Assembly: GCA_963971425.1 (NCBI GenBank)
Contig: OZ020515.1
Location: 13,532,291 to 13,596,290, forward strand
Reading direction: 5' to 3'
DNA length: 64,000 nucleotides
Origin: Bryoerythrophyllum caledonicum
Lineage: Eukaryota > Streptophyta > Bryopsida > Pottiales > Pottiaceae
Below the pieces are notes generated by a model. The model saw only the letters and a program-made list of their open reading frames with translations, had not been told where the DNA came from and made no database searches. The position numbers and the translations under genes were made by a program. Shown piece by piece: positions 34,754 to 44,942 of this stretch (position 1 is the first letter of the stretch; every line of letters begins with the position of its first letter).

Positions 34754-36177
34754 TCTGGGCAAGTAGTTGGGAGTTGGTGGAGCTGTTACCAGGGAAATTT
34801 CCGTTACGCTTATACCCAGGTGAGTGCGCTGGGATTATTTGTTCTTGAGCCGGATAATAAATAACATATGGCTTTGTAGGCTTTCATGGGATTGGTGACC
34901 ATTGCTCAGGTCCGAGGCTCTTTGAGTTACAGAGGTATTTTCGTAAATGACACGAAAAATACATCTCGAGAAATGCATCACAAACTATACGTAACAATGG
35001 AGGGTGTTGGGTTGAAAGAGCAGTGGATGTTTGGGAATTTTGTGGAATGCCCCCTTCACACCAAGAGGTGTAGAGTAGGTAAGCACAAAGTTAGGGCGGT
35101 GGCATGGACATGCATCTTTACACCAAAATTGGAAGTCATGTGACTATCCTTGTTGGCATCCTACATGGCAGCTGATGTAGATGATCTTATCAACATAGTT
35201 AAAGTAGAGGTAAGATGGCGGTAATGGGTGTTGATAGGAGTGGAGAATTTGCTTGAAATAGAAACAAAATAATGGAGACAACAAAGGTTTGGATGTGTAA
35301 GGTGACTTTGCAATCAAGTACCACTTGTACATGGAATATTTTGCATGGGCAGAATTGTTGCCCGCCAAACTCCTGCAAATACCCTAGGCCAAAACAAAGA
35401 CACTTTATATACAAGAGTGTTCACAGCTAATTCCACTTGTATGGGTAGTATTGCATATGTGTTATTTTTCTCTCTTTTGTGTTGGTAGTGTTATATTTGT
35501 GTTGGTTGTGATTGATTTGTGTTGTCGCTACAACAAAATCCTTCCACAATGGCTAGCTCCAATTCAAGTTTGCCACAAGCAACTCCCCAAGGTAAGTTCT
35601 CTACTAGCTTGTACTTCTTTTGTAAAAAAATCGCTCAATCAGCTCTTGAAATATCTCTTTTAATTTACCTAGTAGCATGAACTTACTTGATAGAGAGCAT
35701 GCAAAAATTGAGTAGGCAATGTCTTACTTTTAGGATGTCATCACAACCAACACAAAGAGAAATTTTTGTTCGATAGTCAGCAATGATTTTTCCAAGTAGA
35801 TCATGTAACCTAGAATAGCTACAAGAGATGCAAATCAGAATAGCCGCAAGAGATGCAAATGAGAGAAACAAACATCGGAAGTCAATGCTAGCATTTCACA
35901 GCACCTTATGAAACCAATAGATGTGCATACATAGTAAGTTAATCAAAGCTGAAGGTTAAAACTGATCGAGAAATAGACATTCTAGCACAAACCTTGTTGG
36001 CGAGATGTACAGGCTCAATGTCCCTGTGTGCTTCAACAATGAACCCACCTACAATTCATGTTTAGTTTCAGTAGACCAAAGGAGTGTTAAGGCCTAGTAA
36101 AAGAACGACCCACAAGGTAGCTTCCATTCGCTCTAAAAAGTTTTCAAAAGTGAAAGTATAACAACCTACAAAATTCC
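34754..36177. other. Intergenic region, no gene recognised
   Basis: Downstream of COX15. A frame at 34886-35143 follows an acceptor-like TTTGTAG but has no similarity to COX15 homologues, which end at the stop at 34753. Nothing else supported. Confidence 0.5.
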
Positions 36178-37259
36178 ATGCACAATGGTTTTTATGGCAT
36201 AGAAAGCTTTCAACATCATGTAATGTTGCAAAAAGTGGCAGCGCTCAAACTTTGCCGCCTCCCCAATCAACTGGAAGACGCTTCCGTGCACCAAGAGCCA
36301 CAAATGAGGCAGGACTGTCAAGCAGAAAAGATAGAGATCCAAATTGGTCCTATACGGAGATTCTCTCTCTTGTTGAGGCCAAGCATCAAGAACATATGGA
36401 TGAGATAACCACAACGGCCCCTAGAGAGCTGATGTGTCCAAAAATAGGGAAGTAGGGGAAAATCGCCATGATTCTTAACGCTAGTAAGGGAGAAGGAGAT
36501 GTCCATTGAGATTGCGATGCCTGCAAGTACAAGTGGAGTACATTACTATCAGACTTTAAGAAAATATGGGATTTTCACCAGAGAACAGGTAGAAATAGTG
36601 AGTACTTTAACAATACAAGTGCTGCAGAGAAGAGAGAACACAAGCTACCAAAATCCTTTTACAGCATAGCTTATCGTAGGATGGCAGAGTGGTTGAAAGA
36701 TAGGCCAACCATGAATCCACCACATGCCCGAGATACTATAGACCGGTGTACTATGCGACATGTCTCCCACCTAGGGCGTCGATCTCATGAGATCCATATT
36801 CTCTTCTCCACTGCCACAAGCGTTGCTAAAGAATTAAGGAAGACCATGGACAATACACATGTTAGAAGAAAAAGACTTATGGAGCAATCTAGAATAGCTG
36901 ATGGAGTGGCAGAAAGTGGTGAGAAAATGGTGAAGGTATTCAGAGAGATTATAGAATCACAAAAATCATGTGAGACGGTACGGCTACAAGTTCAAATCAA
37001 TCTTTTTGAACAAAACTTGAATTGCAAGTAGAAGATAGACATCATGAGCATGAAGAACGCAAGGGTATCGCAAGAGCAAGCACGAATGAGCATCATGAAT
37101 CAACAAATGGTTGTTCAAGCCATCGCCAATCTAGCAATGGCCCTCTCCTGCACCATACCTCCTACTGCAGATTCCAATGCTTCCCCCGCTCCATCTCCAG
37201 AAGTGCCAGCAAGAACTACAAATTCACGAGGACCAGAAGAATCTCCTGCATCAGAGTAA
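36178..37259 (+). pseudogene. PIF/Harbinger ORF1-type Myb/SANT-like protein
   Basis: A single reading frame from about 36252 to 37259 (336 codons) is interrupted by three stops (near 36453, 36510 and 37029). It shows DPNWSYTEILSLVEAKHQEH and, 50 residues on, CKYKWSTLLSDFKKIWDFHQ, the two ends of a trihelix/SANT-like DNA-binding domain. A basic and then glutamine/proline-rich C-terminal part follows. PIF/Harbinger transposons carry such a protein to help the transposase enter the nucleus and bind ends. A Harbinger transposase lies 3 kb away on the opposite strand, as is usual for the pair. Confidence 0.6.
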
Positions 37260-38001
37260 CTATATTAGGAATAAACCCCATGTAATGCTCAACCTAGCTT
37301 ATCACTGTAGCTTCCCTACTTGGAGAATGTAGGGAAGAAAATGCAGGGCCACTTCCATGCGTGACACCCATCAGCTATTATAATCAACCCAAGGTTTTTG
37401 ATGCTTCCAAATTGTATCCCAATTACCTTTATTAAGAGAATTTGACAGGTCCTACCTTGAAGTTCACAATCCATCTTGCTCTGATAAGTATGTGTGGAGG
37501 AATGGGGAAGCTGACGGGCTTGAAAAGCGGTTGCATCATCCTGGAGATTATCAGCTTACACCCAACCTTACTTTTTCACATAGGGTGAGAAGCTAGCTAC
37601 ATGGAAGTGAACCGACCCCGTCAGAGATGACGGATGGAGCATTGCATGGAACGAGGCTCTTAGTTAGAAATAATGTTAGATTGCAAGCAAAAAAAGAGAG
37701 AGTTCTTGTTTAGAGTTGATATTCTATAATTACTGCTACGTACCAAATTAAGTTGTGCAAAGCAATCAAGTATAGCCGACCTAGACTTGAGAGAAAGTTA
37801 ATTATAACAATGTGTACGAATGCTAGCATTCAATATCTAAGCCAAAAAAAAGGGAAAACATAGCAAAAAACCAAAAAAAAAATATAAGACAATATGTGAG
37901 ATAGATCAATATGTACGAAGGTATTCATTGTGAATTCTCATAATAGGTTTTTTTTATAAATTCTCAACTATCTTGGTATTCTAACTGACACGCTGAAATA
38001 C
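37260..38001. other. No recognised gene; possible further captured fragment
   Basis: A plus-strand reading at about 37445-37610 (RSYLEVHNPSCSDKYVW and later HHPGDYQLTPNLTFSH) looks protein-like but I cannot assign it. The remainder is AT-rich. Confidence 0.3.
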
Positions 38002-38243
38002 TAGGAAACTAGGTCCACCTTTTCAGACCACTCTTCTTGTTGAGCTCGTACTTGACCTTGCTCCACTTCCCAATCCCAATAACCTGGAAGAAACTAAGGA
38101 GAAATCAGCTCTAAAATACTCATCTGGCCTTTCAAGATCTACAGATGCAAGTGACAGATGAAGAAGACACTCGTATCGCAGAAAAATAAGATCTGAGAAG
38201 GGGTTGTCACTTACGGTGTTGGAGATAGCTGGAGCCTAAGGAC
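38002..38243 (-). pseudogene. Captured fragment of a soluble inorganic pyrophosphatase gene
   Basis: Two consecutive exon pieces with their intron. Exon A, 38243-38215, lies between an acceptor (GCGCAG) and a donor (GTAAGT) and reads GP-APAISNT. A 131-bp intron (38214-38084) follows. Exon B, from 38083 to about 38012, reads VIGIGKWSKVKYELNKKSGL and then KVD in a shifted frame. Plant soluble pyrophosphatases have GPEAP, then [25 protein letters not shown] at this place. The fragment has a stop and a frame change and is far too short to be a gene. The retained intron shows that genomic DNA, not cDNA, was copied. Confidence 0.6.
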
Positions 38244-38804
38244 CTGCGCAACATGAACAGACATATGGAAGAAGCCAAAAACGAGCTCTAAAGGGCAAAA
38301 AACATGCCATCAAACATGTGTTATCACCTGCAAAATCCATGTTCAAAGAAACAGAGAAATCGTACATAGACTTCATCGATAGATTGTGCACATTGTGATT
38401 TGAATATGAAGACATCCCTTATGATCTGGATATGAAGATATGAGTGATTTGCATATGTGGATATTTTCGGTACATGCAGGATAGATTTAATCTGTATATG
38501 AAGACATCTCTACAACGACAATAGGACCAATCATTCCGGACCGAGACCGCAATCTCCACAAGGCCTGACATGATCCCTTTTAAATTTTAAAAACAATAAA
38601 ATTTCAAACACAGAAACAAACTCAACGCTACGGAGATTAATTTACGGTTAAAATATCCATATTGCAAACAATAGCGAACCAAAATATCTAGTACCTGATA
38701 ATAAGCAAATTTGATCTCTCATGAACTAACTTCTTTCTACAATTCTAAAGTCTCGTAGAAGTTTTGTCGAGCCAATGTTGAATCGCTTCAGCCATCATCC
38801 ATCA
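38244..38804. other. Spacer between captured fragments
   Basis: Probably intron or unrelated DNA. An acceptor-like CATGTTGCGCAG (minus strand) at its left edge belongs to the pyrophosphatase fragment. No other exon recognised. Confidence 0.3.
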
Positions 38805-38990
38805 ATATTAGTATGGTCCTCCTTCACGAACAGCTTGATGTGAGTTCTGCGACCCAACTGGCAACTACTCGCTCGACGTGTCCCTGATAACAGTGAAAAA
38901 TCCTCCCGCCTGGAACTCCAAGACGTGCTGCTCGTTATCGTCGTGCTTGGAGGTCACAACCACCTTATCCGCCACCGAGTATGCTGCTTA
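38805..38990 (-). pseudogene. Captured fragment of a cytosolic HSP90 gene
   Basis: The minus strand reads SVADKVVVTSKHDDNEQHVL, continues with a GGFFTVIRDTSSE stretch, then in a neighbouring frame LGRRTHIKLFVKEDHTNI. This is the N-terminal ATPase domain region of cytosolic HSP90 (family: VAEKVVVTTKHNDDEQY...AGGSFTV...GRGTK..L.LKEDQ). About 60 codons are covered, with one stop and a frame change. The fragment is isolated from other HSP90 sequence. Confidence 0.7.
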
Positions 38991-39241
38991 TTATCAATCG
39001 AAAAAAGCTACTTCAGCAAAATGCACAATAGAATATCTGGACTTGGACAAACTTACTTCACAAAACTCAAAAGCAATGTATCCTGCAATAAAGAAATGCG
39101 ATTGTCAGAACCAACCATTTTAACTGATAATTTTTTTTTATATGGGCGTAAGTATCGATGGGCAAACAGAAGAAACATATTAGTTATGATATCAAAAACT
39201 AGAATGGAAAATTTGCACAAAAGTACAGCTTTGGTACTGAC

Positions 39242-39890
39242 ATACACATTGGAAAACTTGTTAGATTTTTCTGGAGTGTAGATTCTGCAGTCAGTTCCAT
39301 ATGATCTCTTGTTCAGCTCTGCACAAAGAGAATTATGATGAATAATCAAAAAGTAAATGACGGAGCTGATGTTCCAACTAAGCCCATACAAATTTGCAAA
39401 CCACAAAAAGGCTACAGTTGTGGAATCTGAAGATGAAGACCTCCGGTTTAAATTTGAAGAGCTTATGAACTTGATCTAACGACTTATAACACCTTGTGCA
39501 GTACTCTCCTAGATTTTTACAAATGTAAGCGGGTGGGAATATTCTTGGTTACCGACGCCAAGATCTGGATATAATTCTTCAAGAATTGTCGAGCACCTTC
39601 ACGGCTTTGGTGTAAACAAAGAAACAAATAAACAGTTCAGCAAGTTGCATCCCTCCATTGAACCTATATTGTTTTGACAAAATTCACAATTGATAAGGTT
39701 TGACAAAATACAAGAAAAGTGTTTCACAAGAGAGACCTAAATGATAGCTAGCAAGTAACTACTTAGTGAGTTGACTTATACCTGGAACTAGATAAACGTG
39801 AGGGATAAACTACTGCAATTCCATGGACGAAGCGCCAACACATTGGATGAGGTCGAACAATTGGGGCTGGACATCAAGCTTGCTCTTTGT
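39242..39890 (-). pseudogene. Captured three-exon fragment of a phosphatidylserine synthase gene
   Basis: Three consecutive exon pieces on the minus strand. Exon 1, from about 39890 to 39782, reads PAPIVRPHPMCWRFVHGIAVVY and ends at a GTATAA donor. Exon 2, about 39612-39553, reads REGARQF and then LYPDLGV (one frame change) and ends at GTAACC. Exon 3, 39318-39242, sits between a TTTGTGCAG acceptor and a GTCAGT donor and reads ELNKRSYGTDCRIYTPEKSN, then KFSNVY. Plant base-exchange-type phosphatidylserine synthases have the same three blocks in the same order (RPHP.IWR.VHG.AV.Y, DARQF...LHPDLG, SYGADCRIY.P). Introns are kept, so DNA-level capture is likely. Confidence 0.6.
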
Positions 39891-40168
39891 CGGTCAATGA
39901 CTTGAACGTGATCTTGTCCAAAGCCTGAGACATCAAAAAGTAAGAGGTAAAATCACTTTGGTTGAAAACCCAGTGGTAATTGCATTGTGGAGTCGAAACA
40001 AAGGCAAAAAACAAATGCACATACAATCTATTGCTCAAATAAATTAACATAAGTAAAATTTAAGAGAGTGTAAAATTGTCATAGCAAAGCATTTGGAAAA
40101 TGTAAAGTACAGTACCTTTATAGTCACGTTGTTGGACTAGAAAGCTCGCTTCTCATTTGCTGAATATT

Positions 40169-41000
40169 TTATTGATCCCCGAATGCTTCTTGAGGTTTCT
40201 CCATGAGAGGGTCACCATCGACCATAGGCACCATGCCCTCCCTTTGAAGCACGGCAAGTAGCCGATCTACTTTGGATGTGCTCTGACCTAAGAACAAGTT
40301 GTGCAAGATGCAACAAGAGACCACCACGTCTGGCAAAAGCATTATGTGGAGATCGGATGTTTCGAGTAGCTCCCCGAAACTTTGTTTTAGAATGCCAATT
40401 GCATTTTCCACCACACTCCTTGCACGGGAAAGTCTCCAATTGAACAAAGTTTCTTGAATTGATCAACGTCCACTTGGACCTTTACGATATGGTGTCATCA
40501 GCCAAGGATGAAGGGGAAACCCTTTATCCCCTATCAAATACAGAGCAAAGCCTTCTATAGAAAGAGCTGGATCAAACAATGTAGCTCTTGTAGCATTATG
40601 GTATAACATGGATCGGCGTAATTGCCTAGAATCAACTATACTTCTAGCCATACCAACTGAATCATCTAAAAACTTTCTATTCCAATCTACAACAGCCTGG
40701 CATTGCATGGTAAATCCCTCATTTTAAAAATAAAAGTAGTCCTTTGGACTTTGAGTAGGTTTCCGGATATGAAAGTGGGTGTCATTTATGGTGCCCACAA
40801 CACCAGGCAATCCACAAAACTCACAAAATTGGCCCATTGACACTTGTAGTTTATTACCTATAGGCCACTAGATTTCATGCCTCAACTCATCATTTATAGC
40901 CCTTATTACATCTTTAATTATCCCAGATGTTGTACTAGTTCCAATTCCAAAAAATTATGAACATATCTGTAAACTAGCCCCTTGAGTTAATTTAAACAAA
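40169..41000 (-). pseudogene. PIF/Harbinger transposase
   Basis: One minus-strand frame from about 41000 to 40169 with three in-frame stops. It reads FCGLPGVVGTINDTHFHI (first catalytic aspartate region), VGMARSIVDSRQL, YLIGDKGFPLHPWLMTPY (second aspartate in GDKGFPL), then SRARSVVENAIGILKQSF with the third acidic residue, and the ILHNLFL end. These are the signature blocks of the Harbinger DDE transposase. The N-terminal helix-turn-helix part is not clear, and terminal inverted repeats of the element were not found by eye. Confidence 0.8.
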
Positions 41001-42118
41001 CAACAAGCAACTCAAACAATAGGAAGAATGGCCATTCTATAATGTGTATTTGAAGGTCATTTCAATATCTAAACCTTATCATGTTCAAATACAACACCAT
41101 ACATGTACAATATTGTGGTCAGCAATGGCATCTAATGTCGTTTAAGGTTTCAACCCTTTAACGCCTACGTGGACCACAAGAGTGAGAGACAATCTACAAG
41201 TGTAGTAGATTAGCCAAAACATCATCTACACAATGGATACATTTCAACACAAAAATCTACGACTCCAATTCGTAAAGATCACTATAATTTGTTGATGCCT
41301 CCATAAATTAGAGATTGGAATGATTTGTTGGAAAGCTAATGAGGAGCTCGGATTATGTTCAAAGTACGCGAGAGACAATAGACTATTGTAAAAAGAGTTA
41401 CAAAAAGAAAAAGCACAAAAAACGACCATGCCACGGCCTCTTAGGCACTAATGGGTTAAACACAAATAACACGCAATTAAACAATTATGCACTTAGCCAA
41501 GTGCACTGGTTGCTGGTAGAAAGCCACAAGTTATTTGCTCATAACTTTTTAAAAAATCAAAATTTGGCGAAAGATTAGTATGTTTTTTGTCAAAATTTTT
41601 TGGTGTTTGTCGTGTCATACATTGGCATCTTCATGTTCATATCAGTAATATATTTTTTACATTCGCTACCTTTTTTTAGAAAATATATGATTTCTAATCT
41701 AGTTTGCAAATCCTGCTACAAAATTATGATCATGTGCCCAAAGAGATTATAAATGTGTTATGAATTATTATAAGATTTTAGAGTACTGCACTACAAATAC
41801 AATGTGTTAGAGATACAAAAATATATATGCAAATTCCTAAGACAGTGTCAAGTACCTCACTGTATTTTATAATGCAAAAACATACATAATCAAACAATTC
41901 CACACTATTGCGGACGAATTCTAAAGTCAAACATATCATATGGACCACCCAATATATAAATATATACCACCAACCGAACGATAGACACATCTCAAACTGC
42001 ATGATACTAACGTACTTGCAACCTACACTACGTGCATGCTCCACTATAGTATATAGCTCCAGGGCTCAGAGTTCATCTTCTGGCGGAACTACTCCCTCCA
42101 CGTATCCAATGGCGCTAC
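41001..42118. other. AT-rich stretch, no gene; possible short inverted repeat
   Basis: GTTTCAACCCTTTAACGCCTA (41146) and its imperfect inverse near 41440-41465 (TAGGCACTAATGGGTTAAAC) frame about 320 bp and might be a decayed MITE. Nothing else seen. Confidence 0.3.
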
Positions 42119-44368
42119 CTACCATAGCGGGCAGTTCATGATCGTGCACCAAACGATCTCCCACATCTTCGATGCCAATGGACGCACACTCAACAGATCG
42201 GTAATTGCCAGGACACCCTCCCGTGTATGCCTTACGCTGTCATCATTGTAGAAAAAGCCATCCTCTGTATTGAAGGACATCTTTCGCTCTGACGAGAAGG
42301 CCCCCTGAAATGCAATGATGTCCTCGGATACACTAGATCTTGGAATGGAAGGCAAACCTGGTCCGGTATCACTCTGAGTACTTTCGAACATCTCTTGTGT
42401 CTCCGATACTGGCTCTGATTGAGAAGGCATCGAAGGCTGTCGAATCCTCCTCTGCACCGAAAAAAATTCACATGATTCCAATTCTTCTTTCTCCATCTCC
42501 AGCCTAGGACCATCAAATGAACACCGGTATCTTGCATCCTCTCTGTAGGTGTTGCAGACGTCTCCCCTGAAGTATCTCCCACCGTCCGTTGCGTTGATGG
42601 AATCCTCTCTCTTGGAGGAGACTGGTTCACTCCATTTTCATCGGCGTCTGAACCACTGCGAGATGAGAAATCTTCAGTGGTACCTGAACGTGGCAATCTC
42701 TCATGTAAACCACCTCCATCCTCATTGTTGTCTTCATTCCTCACTCCACCAACCGCCTCTTCGATCTCAGGTACGATGTTGCAACCAATACTTGTTTCAC
42801 CAGTCCTCACCAACAGTTGTCCTTGGAAATTGTCCGACAACTCATTCTACAAGAATGAAACTCTGTCTGTACAATCGTCAATGATGAAAATCTCAGATCC
42901 CTGGAAATCTCCTTCAAGGATCGTGGGAATGGCTGTAGATATGTTACACGCCACTAAACCCCAACCACGGGGCAAGTATGAGCCCACTAGTCTTGCGAGC
43001 TCTGATGGAGATCTCTCAAGTGAATCAATTTCAGAGGGTTGGCGTGCCTCACTTCAGTGACCCAAGAATACAAGTGGAAGTGGAACGTCTCCAAAAACAT
43101 AGTTTGGGCCATGAGATGTATCCACAGGGTGCTCCATACAAATCACAACATCGCCAATCGGTTGTACTACTTGCTCCAGATGCCCATTCTCTATAAAATC
43201 GAGAGCATATGGATTAACCGAGTTTGGATCAAGTGACCAACATCCACGTCGTATAGTACATCCCTCAGGAAGCTTCACCTTCATGAAAAACTCTTCGTTG
43301 CCATACACGGCCGCTGGTAATAAGAAGATGACGTTCCATCGTTCAATATTTGTCATCTATAATGTCAGCTGTGCAAAAGCTGCGGATAATTGGGCGTCTC
43401 TCTAATGACCATCTCCATGCCTCCCATCGCCACGTCGACAATCAATCACCCATAAACATGGTTTCCCTAACTCTATGTAGTCGGTGCGGAATAATCCTCT
43501 TCTACACCGAACCGGAAGAAGATTTTATGTGTCGCTCTCGCCTGGCCTCTTGACTTCCATCTGCCATTCCCAATTAGTAGTAGCCAATCCTCCCACATCC
43601 ACGGATAGTCCAATGTATCCACGCCCCCGTGCTGCAATGTCACGATAATGAAACCTGATGGAAGGGAGGATGAGGTAGCCTATGTCTTCCAGTTTAGACA
43701 CCTTCCCCCGCATAGGAGCAGTCCAAGCTTTTTTCGTGGTAGCATTCAAAAGCTTTCCAAAGGTATGAAGTTGTGCGTTACTCCTTGAAAAATACTTCCC
43801 TAGACGGATACGAAAGAACTCCTCCATGGAATCAAGTGTACTTTCCTTGTTCTTCACCATCAACCAACGGATGGAATTGATCATAGCTTCTCGTCTCTAA
43901 TATCGGTCACAAACACCGGCAATCGTACGAGGATGTCAATTCTTGTCTTTTACACCGTCGAAGTAGTATGCTTGACGAGGTCTTACTCCATCCTCCGTCA
44001 CCGGCTTCGCTGTAGTAGACTTTGCCAACCGAAGATAATATGGAATCGGAACACTACCTAACGGCCTCAATCAATTCTGGGTCATCTCCTTTCTTGTTGG
44101 TCGTACGTCCACATTTGGATCCAGCTCTTTCTTCCTCGCCATGTCCTTCCACTTGTCCTCTTCCTCCTTGTTGTAAAAGAGAGTGCCGTCTTCGTAGTCC
44201 TTGCATACTTGAATGATAGCTTCGAAGCAATCATTGCTCGGATTCCATACATGATTGGTCAGATCCTCCATGTTTTTGGCCAACCTTTTCACCGTGACAA
44301 CTCCACCCCTAGGGCAACTTATGCACTGCATTTGCCGCTCTCATCAAAGCAATAGCCCTGCGTGCATC
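42119..44368 (-). pseudogene. 3' half of an unrecognised repetitive gene split by the hAT element
   Basis: Minus-strand frames follow one another from 44331 down to 42119. They include VVTVKRLAKNMEDLTNHVWN and a CKDYEDGTLFYNKEEEDKW block (44331-44071), MINSIRWLMVKNKESTLDSM (43884-43525) and a block with VICMEHPVDTSHGPNYVFGD (43356-43054). They end in an acidic, proline- and serine-rich tail (42840-42119). The frames shift several times, so the gene is dead or the introns are short. It continues the gene at 56458-58148 across the hAT insertion. No family recognised. Confidence 0.45.
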
Positions 44369-44376
44369 GTCCGCAC
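44369..44376. repeat. Left 8-bp target-site duplication of the hAT
   Basis: GTCCGCAC directly outside the left terminal repeat; the same octamer follows the right end at 56450-56457. Eight bases is the hAT hallmark. Confidence 0.95.
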
Positions 44377-44384
44377 CAGGGTTG

Positions 44385-44470
44385 TCATAACGGGCGAGTT
44401 GAGGTGATCGGACGGGACAACCGGACGGGCGGTCCGGACGGCACGGACGGACGATTCGGACGGATTGCCC
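44385..44470. repeat. Left subterminal CGGACGGGCG repeats of the hAT
   Basis: Four to five variants of CGGACGGG(CG) lie just inside the left terminus, for example ACCGGACGGGCG near 44420 and CACGGACGGACG near 44441. The same words occur at the right end. Such repeats are usual hAT transposase binding sites. Confidence 0.7.
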
Positions 44471-44559
44471 GAAGTGCGCCCAGTAATTTTTTACAAGTAA
44501 GAAATTTTTACTGTGATCGCCACGTCACTTACGGACGTGTGACGCCACCGTGGCACTTG

Positions 44560-44663
44560 GGCGGGGACGTCTCCATGAGGGGCGGGGACGTCACCATGAG
44601 GGGCGGAGACGCCTCCCATGGGGCGGGGACGTCCCCGCCCCTCATGTAGGCGTCCACGCCCCT
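44560..44663. repeat. GACGTC palindromic island 1
   Basis: About five copies of GGCGG(G/A)GACGTC with inverted partners, including the palindrome GGCGGGGACGTCCCCGCC near 44618-44638. It lies between the left end and the 3' end of the transposase gene. Confidence 0.75.
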
Positions 44664-44942
44664 GCATCATTGAGCGGATAGGCCTTAATGTTTGGAAGAA
44701 AAATCAGTTTATTACATTAAAAAGTTTCACGATAAAACAACAATTCCCTAATCTCATACTTCCAAACCAAGTAATATCTTGTAGTTATCTAAGAAACCTT
44801 TTTCTCTCCTAGCTTCTTCTATGAATTATCACAACTCTCTTCATTTCGCATACATATATGTAGTTACTTTTCTAGTCCTTTAATTATTCAAACGGCCCGA
44901 TCTGCACACTCCTTCGGTGGACAGGCCACCCATAACCGCATC

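Noticed and set aside
34886-35143. Possible extra COX15 exon
   Set aside because: COX15 homologues end at the region closed by the stop at 34753; this frame adds no family sequence.
38878-39281. Plus-strand frames over 38878-39281
   Set aside because: They are opposite the HSP90 and phosphatidylserine synthase fragments, whose minus-strand readings are the meaningful ones.
41146-41465. Imperfect inverted repeat as a MITE
   Set aside because: Only about 20 bp match with several mismatches and no target duplication was found.
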